64,000 nt of DNA from Amorphoplanes friuliensis DSM 7358 (lineage in GTDB: Bacteria > Actinomycetota > Actinomycetes > Mycobacteriales > Micromonosporaceae): NCBI RefSeq assembly GCF_000494755.1, contig NC_022657.1, positions 3,324,001-3,388,000 of the forward strand, in the 5' to 3' direction. The notes below the pieces were generated by a model, which saw only the letters and a program-made list of their open reading frames with translations, ran no database searches and had not been told where the DNA came from. Each line of letters begins with the position of its first letter. Position 1 is the stretch's first letter. Position numbers and translations under genes: made by a program. Shown here piece by piece: positions 40,366-48,060 of this stretch.

Positions 40366-40390
40366 GGTCTCTGCTTTGATGTTTGAGACC
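40366..40390. promoter_or_regulatory. Inverted repeat GGTCTC-N13-GAGACC
   Basis: Perfect 6-bp arms upstream of the laccase operon. Its centre is unusually AT-rich for this genome (TGCTTTGATGTTT) and might contain the promoter. Function inferred from position only. Confidence 0.4.
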
Positions 40391-40393
40391 TTT

Positions 40394-40438
40394 ACTTTCG
40401 TCAATGCGCTACATAGATTGCTCTCATCCGACGAAAGT
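40394..40438. promoter_or_regulatory. Inverted repeat ACTTTCGT-N29-ACGAAAGT
   Basis: Perfect 8-bp arms separated by 29 bp, 81 nt upstream of the laccase start. The long spacer suggests either two half-sites for a dimer or tetramer, or a looped RNA leader. The region has markedly lower GC than its surroundings. Confidence 0.45.
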
Positions 40439-40518
40439 CGTGGGGGTCGCCGAGAAAAGGGCACCCCCACTGTGGACACTTCTCGATCTTCCGCACCCAT
40501 TCTCGTGGACGGAGACGC

Positions 40519-41517
40519 ATGGGCGACAACGTTGTCAGGTGGCCTCGGAAGAACTTCTCACGACGGTCGCTGATGGTCGGCGGCGCCGTCGGCCTGGCCG
40601 GGGCCGCCGGGGCCGCGAACGCCCTGCGGGGTGAGCCGGCACGGGCCGCCGCGGGGGCGACCCGCAAGGTCACGATCTACGCCGAGGCGCTGCCCGGCGG
40701 GCTGTTCGGCTACGGGCTGGAGCCGGGCAAGGCGACCGTGCCGGGCCCGGTGCTGGAGATGTGGGAGGGCGACACCCTCGAGATCACCCTGGTCAACACC
40801 ACGAACCAGCGGCTGTCGATCCACCCGCACGGTGTCGACTACAGCACCGAGTCCGACGGCAGTCCGTTCAACGACTCGTTCAACAAGCCGGGTGAGACCC
40901 GCACCTACACCTGGCGTTCGCGCGAGATGTTCGCCGCCGAGGGCCGCCGGTTCATGCCCGGCAGCGCCGGCTACTGGCACTACCACGACCACGCGATGGG
41001 CACCGATCACGGCACGGGCGGTGTCGCCAAGGGTCTCTACGGCGCGCTGATCGTGCGGCGGCGCGGCGACATCCTGCCGGAGAAGCAGTTCACGGTCGTT
41101 TTCAACGACATGATGATCAATAACAAGATGGCGCCGAACACACCGATGTTCGAGGCGAACCTCGGGCAGCGTGTCGAATGGCTCGCCATCGGCCACGGCG
41201 GCACCTTCCACACGTTCCACCTGCACGCGCATCGCTGGGCGGACAACCGCACGGGCATGCTCGAGGGCCCCGCGGATCCGAGCCTGGTCATCGACAACAA
41301 GGACCTCAACCCCGGCAGTTCCTTCGGTTTCCAGGTGCTGGCCGGTGAAGGCGTCGGACCCGGCGCCTGGATGTACCACTGCCACGTGCAGTTCCACTCC
41401 GACGGCGGCATGGCCGGGATCTTCCTGGTCCGCAACGCCGACGGGAGCATGCCACCCGGTGCCGAGGAGGCGATCCACCGTTTTCAGGGCCACGTCCACA
41501 GCGCGCAGCACGGCTGA
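40519..41517 (+). CDS. Tat-exported two-domain multicopper oxidase (small laccase, SLAC-like)
   Basis: 332 residues. The N-terminus NFSRRSLMVGG carries a twin-arginine signal (Arg15-Arg16). All four copper-ligand blocks are present: SIHPHGVDY, YWHYHDHAMG, HTFHLHAHRW and HCHVQFHSDGG, with no third cupredoxin domain; this length and spacing match the trimeric two-domain laccases of Streptomyces. It should oxidise phenols or an electron-carrier protein and reduce oxygen to water outside the membrane. GGAG lies four bases before the ATG at 40519. A LacI-type box core lies inside codons 3-6. First gene of a four-gene operon (18-nt gap, then ATGA overlaps). Confidence 0.92.
   Translation: MGDNVVRWPRKNFSRRSLMVGGAVGLAGAAGAANALRGEPARAAAGATRKVTIYAEALPGGLFGYGLEPGKATVPGPVLEMWEGDTLEITLVNTTNQRLSIHPHGVDYSTESDGSPFNDSFNKPGETRTYTWRSREMFAAEGRRFMPGSAGYWHYHDHAMGTDHGTGGVAKGLYGALIVRRRGDILPEKQFTVVFNDMMINNKMAPNTPMFEANLGQRVEWLAIGHGGTFHTFHLHAHRWADNRTGMLEGPADPSLVIDNKDLNPGSSFGFQVLAGEGVGPGAWMYHCHVQFHSDGGMAGIFLVRNADGSMPPGAEEAIHRFQGHVHSAQHG
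40525..40536. promoter_or_regulatory. LacI-type operator core O3 inside laccase start
   Basis: GACAACGTTGTC, the same 12-bp palindromic core as at 10854-10871 and 10940-10953, lies 6 nt after the first base of the laccase ATG. The position suggests transcriptional roadblock or translational interference rather than promoter occlusion. It links the oxidase operon to the GH92 mannosidases. The core encodes DNVV in the protein, so a coding-sequence coincidence must be considered. Confidence 0.5.
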
Positions 41518-41535
41518 CCAGCAAGGGGGCTTGGG

Positions 41536-44500
41536 ATGAGACGAGGACAACTACTGCGGAGGGCACTGGCTGCGGCCGTGCTGCTGATCGCCGGGACACC
41601 GGCGATCGCGCACGCCGCGCCGGCTGCGGCCGTACCGATGGAGGTGCTGGTCTTTCACGGACCGGCCGCGGAGCAGCAGGATCCGGTGGCCCGCGCGACC
41701 CAGGCGGTCAAGGAGCTCGGGCAGGCGGACGGTTTCACCGTCACGGAGACGACCGACCCGGCGACGTTCACACCGGCCAAGCTCGCGAAGTACCGCGCGG
41801 TGGTGTTCCTGTCCGCGACGGGTGCCGCGCTGAGCCGTGATCAGGAGACGGCGCTGCAGAGTTACGTCAAGGCGGGCAACGGTTTTGTCGGCATCGGCGA
41901 CGCCGCGAGCGCGCAGCTCGACTCGGCCTGGTTCACCGGCCTGATCGGCACGCGGCCCGCGGGCAGCATCCCGGTGCCGGAGGCGGTCTCGAAGGTCACC
42001 GCGAGCGGGGAGAACACCCCGAACGAGACCAAGGAGAAGCTCACCGACGGCGACGCGAACACCAAGTGGCTGGTCCGCACCCCGGCCGCCTGGGTCGCCT
42101 ACGAGCTGAGCAAACCCACCGCGATCACCGGGTACGCCCTCACCTCCGCCAACGACTTCCCCGGCCGCGACCCGAAGGACTGGACGCTGCAGGGCTCCGC
42201 CGACGGCACCACGTGGACCGATGTGGACAAGCGGACCGGTCAGACGTTCGCGGACCGGTTCCTGATCCGCAAGTTCGAGGTCACGGGCGCCGCGGAGTTC
42301 AAGTTCTGGCGCCTGAACATCACCGCGAACAGCGGTGAGCCGCTGATCCAGCTGGCCGACCTGCGGCTCTTCACCGGCACGATGTCGGCACCGCAGCCGC
42401 CGGCCGTGAACGAGGCCGTCGTGGACATCCTCGACCGCAACCACCCGTCGACCAAGGCGTTGCCGACGACGGTCAAGCGATCCGACCGCTGGTACAACTG
42501 GGACCCCAACCCGGTCGGGACCGTGCACACGGTCGCGCAGGTCGAGGAACGCTTCTACGACCCGGGCCCGGGCGCCAACGGCCCGTTCCACCCGGTGTCC
42601 TGGTGCCGCGACTACGAGGGCGGCCGGTCCTTCTACACCGGCATGGGCCACACCGAGGGCAGCTACGGCGAGAACGCGTTCCGCGGCCACCTCGCGGGCG
42701 CGCTGCGCTGGACCACCGGTGTCGAACGCGGTGACTGCCAGGCCACCATCGCCGCGAACTACAAGGTCGAGCGGCTGACCGCGGCGAACAAGACCGGTCA
42801 GCTCGACCAGATCGGCGAGCCGCACGGCCTCACCATCGCCGACGACGGCACGGTGTTCTACGTCGGCAAGGCCGCCTGCCCGACCGGGCCGGTCGTCGAC
42901 TGGGCCAACCCGAACGTCGGTCTCGGCTGCGGCACGATCCACTCCTACGACCCGGCGAGCAAGCAGGTCAAGCTGCTGACGACGCTGCCGGTGATGGGCA
43001 ACCGGGGGAGCGGCTCCGAGCTGGTCAAGAACGAGGAAGGTCTGCTCGGCATCGTCCCGGACCCCGCGTTCGCGACCAACGGCTGGCTCTACGTCTACTG
43101 GATGCCGCACGACTCGATCGACCGGGAGAAGCGGATCGGGCAGCGGACCGTCTCGCGGCTGACCTACGACAAGGCGACGCAGACGATCGGCCAGGCTTCG
43201 CGCAAGGACCTGCTGAAGTTCCCCGTGCAGATCCACAGCTGCTGTCACGCGGGTGGCGGCATGGCCTTCGACAACAAGGGCAACCTGTACGTCGGCTCGG
43301 GTGACAACAACTCGTCCGAGGGCTCGAGCGGCTACTCCGGCAACAACTGGACCGCCGCGTACGAGGGTGTCTCGTTCCAGGACGCGCGCCGGACCTCCGG
43401 CAACACCAACGACCTCGCCGGGAAGATCATCCGGATCCACCCGGAGGCCGACGGCACGTACACGATCCCGGCCGGGAACCTCTTCCCGCCGGGCACCGAG
43501 AAGACCCGCCCCGAGATCTACGTGATGGGCGTGCGCAACATCGCCCGGCTCGCGATCGACCCCGAGCACCAGTGGCTGACCGCCGGCTGGGTCGGCCCCG
43601 ACGCCGCGGCACCGAGCCCGACACTCGGCCCGGCCAAGTACGAGTCCGCCACGATCATCACCTCGGCGGGCAACCAGGGCTGGCCGTACTGCATGGGCAA
43701 CAAGCAGCCGTACCGCGACCGCAGCAGCACCGACGCCACCGTCCTGACCGGTTGGTACGACTGCGACAACCTCAAGAACGAGTCGCCGCGCAACACCGGC
43801 CTGGTGGACGTGCCGCCGGCCCGCGACAACATGATCTGGTACTCGCCCGACGGTGGCGGACCGGTCTTCCCCGACCGCGCGGACGGCAGCGGCATCCCGA
43901 CCTACAACAAGGCGGACGCGACCTACACGCAGCCGTACCTGCGGGGTGGCGGTCAGGCCATCATGTCCGGCCCGACCTACCACCGCGACCGTGTCGACAC
44001 GGCCAGCGGCGTGGCCTGGCCGGCGTACTGGGACGAGAAGTGGTTCATCGGTGACCAGTCCAACGCGGCGAACCGTGTCGCGGTCACCGTCGACCCGGCC
44101 GGTGTGCCGCAGCAGGCCCCGCCGATCTTCGGCGAGTCACTGCGCTCGATCATCCCGTCGGGCAACGGCGACACCCGTCTGCAGAGCTGGATGGACGCGA
44201 AGTTCGGCCCGGACGGCGCGCTCTACCTGCTCGACTACGGCGGCGGCTTCTTCAGCCTGCACGCCAACCAGAAACTGATCCGGATCACCTACACCGGTGG
44301 TGCGCCGACCCCGGCCCCGGCCGCGTCCTCGGTCGCCGTGCAGAACAAGCCGCTCACCATCGCCTTCAACGGAACCCGGTCCGGCGGCGTCTCCTACCGC
44401 TGGGAGTTCGGTGACGGCGGCACCTCGACCGAGGCCAACCCCCGCCACACGTACGCCCGGACCGGCAAGTACACCGCCAAGCTGACGATCACGTACGCGA

Positions 44501-45450
44501 ACGGCGAGACCGCGACCGTGCAGACGGCTGTCACGGCCGGGTGCACCACACCGGACACCCGCAGCACGGTGTTCGTGGACGACGTCAACACGGGTGTGGA
44601 GAACAAGCAGGCCGGTGAGGGCTGCACCGTCAACGACCTCATCGACGACGAGAGCACCTGGCCCGACCACGACAGCTTCGTCCGCCACGTCACCGCTGTC
44701 ACGCGTACCCTGCAGGGCGACGGTGTGCTCACCGGCCGCGAAGCGGGCACACTGACCCGCGCGGCAGCCGGATCGGACGTCGGCAAGGCCGGCCACCGGG
44801 GTTACGAACCGCTCTTCGACGGCACCGCCGAGTCGTTGCTCGGCTGGGAGCAGGCACCTTCCGGGCAGTTCACGATCCAGCCGGACGGCTCGCTGCGCTC
44901 CGGTGGTGGCCTGGGCATGCTCTGGTACACCAAGCAGTACGCCGACTTCTCGCTGAAGCTGCAGTTCCGCGACGTGGCACCGGGCACCGCCCGCGCCAAC
45001 AGCGGTGTCTTCACACGCTTCCCGGACCCGCGCATCCCGCTCGACGAACGCCCGCCGGGCAGTTGCGGCACGACCGGCTCGGCACGGACCTCGGAGGCCT
45101 GGGTGGCGATCTTCTGCGGGCACGAGATCCAGCTCTACGACGGTGACACCGGCGAGACGCAGAAGACCGGCTCGATCTACAACTTCGACCCGGTCACGCT
45201 TCCCGACGCCCGGGTCACCCCGAAGAACGTCTGGAACAGCTACGAGATCCGCGTCGTCGGCCAGCACTACACGATCCTGCGCAACGGCGTGGTCATCAAC
45301 GAGTTCGACAACACACCCGGCAAGCAGTCCTCCCGCGCCGGTGACCCGCCGACCGACCTGCGGCAGTTCGCCAGCGGTTTCATCGGGCTGCAGAACCACA
45401 GCGACACCGACCTGATGGACTTCCAGAACATCCGGGTGAGGCCCCTATGA
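41536..45450 (+). CDS. Secreted ThuA / discoidin / sorbosone-dehydrogenase-like / PKD / DUF1080 fusion
   Basis: 1304 residues after a signal peptide (to about HAAPAAAV). Order: ThuA-like half (about 35-147), inserted discoidin domain with GRDPKDWTLQGSADGTTWT (about 147-280), second ThuA half with FHPVSWCRDYEGGRSFYTG (about 290-400), glucose/sorbosone-dehydrogenase-like propeller (about 405-920; EGLLGIVPDPAFATNGWLYV, SCCHAGGGMAFDNKGNLYVG), PKD domain (about 928-1000; YRWEFGDGGTSTEANPRHTY), a small GCTVNDLID module (about 1004-1085), and a DUF1080/3-keto-glycoside-hydrolase-like domain (about 1089-1304). Such propellers oxidise sugars, often with PQQ. The protein likely binds, oxidises and cleaves an extracellular glycan. 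The stop overlaps the next start (ATGA). Confidence 0.85.
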   Translation: MRRGQLLRRALAAAVLLIAGTPAIAHAAPAAAVPMEVLVFHGPAAEQQDPVARATQAVKELGQADGFTVTETTDPATFTPAKLAKYRAVVFLSATGAALSRDQETALQSYVKAGNGFVGIGDAASAQLDSAWFTGLIGTRPAGSIPVPEAVSKVTASGENTPNETKEKLTDGDANTKWLVRTPAAWVAYELSKPTAITGYALTSANDFPGRDPKDWTLQGSADGTTWTDVDKRTGQTFADRFLIRKFEVTGAAEFKFWRLNITANSGEPLIQLADLRLFTGTMSAPQPPAVNEAVVDILDRNHPSTKALPTTVKRSDRWYNWDPNPVGTVHTVAQVEERFYDPGPGANGPFHPVSWCRDYEGGRSFYTGMGHTEGSYGENAFRGHLAGALRWTTGVERGDCQATIAANYKVERLTAANKTGQLDQIGEPHGLTIADDGTVFYVGKAACPTGPVVDWANPNVGLGCGTIHSYDPASKQVKLLTTLPVMGNRGSGSELVKNEEGLLGIVPDPAFATNGWLYVYWMPHDSIDREKRIGQRTVSRLTYDKATQTIGQASRKDLLKFPVQIHSCCHAGGGMAFDNKGNLYVGSGDNNSSEGSSGYSGNNWTAAYEGVSFQDARRTSGNTNDLAGKIIRIHPEADGTYTIPAGNLFPPGTEKTRPEIYVMGVRNIARLAIDPEHQWLTAGWVGPDAAAPSPTLGPAKYESATIITSAGNQGWPYCMGNKQPYRDRSSTDATVLTGWYDCDNLKNESPRNTGLVDVPPARDNMIWYSPDGGGPVFPDRADGSGIPTYNKADATYTQPYLRGGGQAIMSGPTYHRDRVDTASGVAWPAYWDEKWFIGDQSNAANRVAVTVDPAGVPQQAPPIFGESLRSIIPSGNGDTRLQSWMDAKFGPDGALYLLDYGGGFFSLHANQKLIRITYTGGAPTPAPAASSVAVQNKPLTIAFNGTRSGGVSYRWEFGDGGTSTEANPRHTYARTGKYTAKLTITYANGETATVQTAVTAGCTTPDTRSTVFVDDVNTGVENKQAGEGCTVNDLIDDESTWPDHDSFVRHVTAVTRTLQGDGVLTGREAGTLTRAAAGSDVGKAGHRGYEPLFDGTAESLLGWEQAPSGQFTIQPDGSLRSGGGLGMLWYTKQYADFSLKLQFRDVAPGTARANSGVFTRFPDPRIPLDERPPGSCGTTGSARTSEAWVAIFCGHEIQLYDGDTGETQKTGSIYNFDPVTLPDARVTPKNVWNSYEIRVVGQHYTILRNGVVINEFDNTPGKQSSRAGDPPTDLRQFASGFIGLQNHSDTDLMDFQNIRVRPL

Positions 45451-46943
45451 GACGCTTCCTCCTCAGTCTGCTGCTCGTGCTGTCCCCGGTGGTGGTGGCC
45501 TCTCCGGCCGCCGCCGCGCAGACCCTGACCTGGACGGCCGACGACGACATCACCCGCTACAAGTCCACGCCCTCGTCCGCGGTCGCCGGGGCGACGACGA
45601 TCGTCTTCGAGAACAGCGCGGCCACCGGCAACACGACCGGGATGCCGCACACCCTGACCTTCGACACCACGGCCGAGGGTTACAACCACGACGTCTCGCT
45701 CAACATCCTGGCCAGCCCGTTCGACGCCCAGGACGGCCGGCACCAGCAAGCCGTCACCCTCACCCCGGGGCGCTACCGCTACTTCTGCTCGATCCCCGGA
45801 CACAGCACGATGGTCGGCGAGCTCGTCGTCACCGGCGGCGGCGGCGATCCGGACACCACCGCACCCACCGTCTCGGCCCAGGTCTCCGGAGATCAGAACC
45901 CTGACGGCGACTACCTCGGTACGGCCACAGTCGCCGTTTCCGCCTCGGACGCGGGTTCGGGCGTCGACACGATCGAGTACCAGGTCGACGACACCAGCTT
46001 CCAGGCGTACACGGCTCCGGTCGCGGTGACGGCGGTCGGGGACCACTCGGTGCAGTTCCGTGCCACGGACAACGCGGGCAACGTGTCCGCCGTCGGCTCG
46101 GTCTCGTTCTCGATCGTCGAATCGGCTCCGGGGGACACCACTCCGCCGGTGGTCACCTCGCAGGTCACCGGTGACCGGGACACCCAGGGCCGCTACCTCG
46201 ACCGGGCCACGGTCACGCTGGCCGCGACCGACACCGGCTCCGGGGTCGCCCGGATCGAGTACAACGTGGACGGTGGTGCGTTCGCGGTCTACTCGGCCCC
46301 GGTCGTCGTCACCGGCGCCGGCTCGCACATGGTCCACTTCCGGGCCACGGACGTCGCCGGCAACACCTCGGCCGAGCAGATGGCGAGCTTCACCGTGGTC
46401 GCGGCTCCGGTCCCGGACACCACCGCTCCGGTCACGGCAGCCACGGCGAACACCTCACAGCCCGGCCGCGCAGTCGTGACGATCACGGCCACGGACGCCG
46501 GGTCCGGGGTCGCCTCGATCGAGTACGCGCTCGACGCGGGTGCGTGGGCGGCGTACACGGCACCGGTCACGGTCACGGCCGTGGGTGCGCACACGATGCG
46601 CTACCGGGCCACGGACGTCGCCGGAAACGTGGCGGCCGTCGCCTCGATCACCTTCACGGTCGCGGCGCCACCCACCGGTGACTGCCCCGTCCCCGACACC
46701 CGGGCCACGGTTGTCATCGGCACCGAGGACACCGGCATCCCCAACACCGACACGGGCAACGGCTGCACGATCAACGACCTGATCGACGAGCACGCCGGCT
46801 ACCCGAACCACGCGGCGTTCGTCCGGCACGTCGAGACCGTCACGACGCCGCTGGTCGCCGCCGGTCAGCTCACTGCCCGCCAGCAGGGAACCATCGTGCG
46901 GGCAGCCGCCCGCTCCGAAGCCGTCAAGGGAGTTCAGCGATGA
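45447..46943 (+). CDS. Secreted cupredoxin with three Ig-like repeats
   Basis: 498 residues. A signal peptide ends near PAAAAQTL. The cupredoxin domain (about 25-130) has a complete type-1 copper site: His68 in GMPHTL, and Cys114, His119 and Met122 in YFCSIPGHSTM, as in azurin/auracyanin-like proteins. Three Ig-like repeats follow (residues 136, 230 and 324 onwards), each with DAGSGV or DTGSGV and FRATD.AGN motifs. The C-terminus is a GCTINDLID module like that in the preceding protein. It is a good candidate electron carrier between the sugar dehydrogenase-like partner and the laccase. Both ends are ATGA-coupled to neighbours. Confidence 0.87.
   Translation: MRRFLLSLLLVLSPVVVASPAAAAQTLTWTADDDITRYKSTPSSAVAGATTIVFENSAATGNTTGMPHTLTFDTTAEGYNHDVSLNILASPFDAQDGRHQQAVTLTPGRYRYFCSIPGHSTMVGELVVTGGGGDPDTTAPTVSAQVSGDQNPDGDYLGTATVAVSASDAGSGVDTIEYQVDDTSFQAYTAPVAVTAVGDHSVQFRATDNAGNVSAVGSVSFSIVESAPGDTTPPVVTSQVTGDRDTQGRYLDRATVTLAATDTGSGVARIEYNVDGGAFAVYSAPVVVTGAGSHMVHFRATDVAGNTSAEQMASFTVVAAPVPDTTAPVTAATANTSQPGRAVVTITATDAGSGVASIEYALDAGAWAAYTAPVTVTAVGAHTMRYRATDVAGNVAAVASITFTVAAPPTGDCPVPDTRATVVIGTEDTGIPNTDTGNGCTINDLIDEHAGYPNHAAFVRHVETVTTPLVAAGQLTARQQGTIVRAAARSEAVKGVQR
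45852..46668 (+). repeat. Three tandem Ig-like domain repeats within the cupredoxin gene
   Basis: Repeats start at about 45852, 46134 and 46416, each about 255-282 nt long. All begin DTTAP or DTTPP and contain (D)xGSGVxxIEY and RATDxAGN. The first two keep the extra loop with D..G.YL, and the third lacks it. These are protein-domain duplications that likely act as a spacer lifting the copper domain off the surface. Confidence 0.85.
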
Positions 46944-47920
46944 GACGTACCGCCGCGAAGCTGGCCACCGCCACCGTCGTCGTCACCGCCGCGGCGCTGA
47001 CGCTCGCACCGGGCAGCGCGAGCGCCGACCTGGTCACCCACTGCATCGGCACCGGCGGCGCCGTGACCGTGCCCAACGACCTCTTCGTCCCGGCGGGCCA
47101 GTCGTGCGCCCTCACCGGCACGACCATCACCGGAAACGTCAGCGTCGCCGCGGGCGCCAACCTCGTCATCACCGGCGGCCGCATCAGCGGGGAGATCCAG
47201 GTCGCCGCGGACGGATACCTCGACGCGGGTACGACCGACATCGGCGGCGGCATCGACCTGGCCTCCGGTGGTTACGGCGTGTTCCTCGAGGACACCGGGA
47301 CCGGGTCGATCACCGTACGCCCGAAGGGCTCCGCGACGATCGACAGCTTCCTCTTCGTGGAGAACGCCGCCATCGACGGCACGGTCACCGCGAACGCCGG
47401 CGAGGTCCGCCTCGACCTCGGCACGGAGGTGACCGGCAACGTCAGCACCACCGGCACCTACTACACCGACGTCCACGACTCCTTCGTCGACGGCACCCTG
47501 TCCGTCCTCAACAGCGCAACCGGCAGCGTCGTCTGCGGCAGCGCGATCCGCGGCCGATCCACCTTCGCCGGCAACCTCGGCGGCGTCCAGCTCGGCCCGA
47601 ACGGCGCCCTCGCCGGCTGCGCGTCCGGTGGGTACTGGGGCCGCGACGTCAGCATCACCAACACCACCGGTGGTGTCACGGTCGACGACAACATCATCGA
47701 CGGCAAACTGACCACCACGTCGAACACCCCGGCCGCTCGAGTGGCCGCCAACAACCGCATCCGCGGCGGCGTCACGGGCGAGCAGGGCACGGCTGCGGCC
47801 AAGTCCAGCGCCGCTCAGCGCACCGTTGCCGATCGCGACGCCAAGATCGAGCAGCACGCGGCGGACCGTACGTCCTCCGCGGTCCAGGAAGCAGACGTCG
47901 CGGGCCCCGCCAAGCTCTGA
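46940..47920 (+). CDS. Secreted beta-helix-like protein
   Basis: 326 residues. Signal peptide to about GSASADLV. The central part has short strand repeats with alternating GNVSV, GEIQV, GGIDLAS, GSITV, GTVTA, GNVST, GTLSV and GGVTV turns about 18-22 residues apart, the appearance of a right-handed parallel beta-helix or polymerising bactofilin-like fold. Three Cys (CIGTGG, SCALTG, VCGSAIRG) and a fourth near GCASGG could form disulphides. The last 50 residues are polar and helical. No enzymatic residues are recognised. It may be a surface scaffold for the copper/sugar oxidation proteins with which it is co-translated (ATGA overlap). Confidence 0.7.
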   Translation: MRRTAAKLATATVVVTAAALTLAPGSASADLVTHCIGTGGAVTVPNDLFVPAGQSCALTGTTITGNVSVAAGANLVITGGRISGEIQVAADGYLDAGTTDIGGGIDLASGGYGVFLEDTGTGSITVRPKGSATIDSFLFVENAAIDGTVTANAGEVRLDLGTEVTGNVSTTGTYYTDVHDSFVDGTLSVLNSATGSVVCGSAIRGRSTFAGNLGGVQLGPNGALAGCASGGYWGRDVSITNTTGGVTVDDNIIDGKLTTTSNTPAARVAANNRIRGGVTGEQGTAAAKSSAAQRTVADRDAKIEQHAADRTSSAVQEADVAGPAKL

Positions 47921-47927
47921 CGATCGA

Positions 47928-47958
47928 ACGGGCCGGGGACCGCGTGTCCCCGGCCCGT
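47928..47958 (+). terminator. Terminator of the laccase operon
   Basis: ACGGGCCGGGGAC (47928-47940) pairs perfectly with 47946-47958 across the 5-nt loop CGCGT, 7 nt after the beta-helix gene's stop. It marks the 3' end of the four-gene operon. Confidence 0.85.
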
Positions 47959-48060
47959 CGTATGCGCCCTTGTCGTGGGTGACCCGGTCGAGGTGGCCGA
48001 GACGCTCACCCGCTGTGCCGGTTGCTGTCGATCGCCAGGACGCCGGTTAGTGTCGCTCGG

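Noticed and set aside
45852..46668. Tandem DNA repeats that could mark a recombination or mobile element
   Set aside because: The repeats keep reading frame and diverge in the manner of Ig-like protein domains; no flanking duplications or transposase exist.
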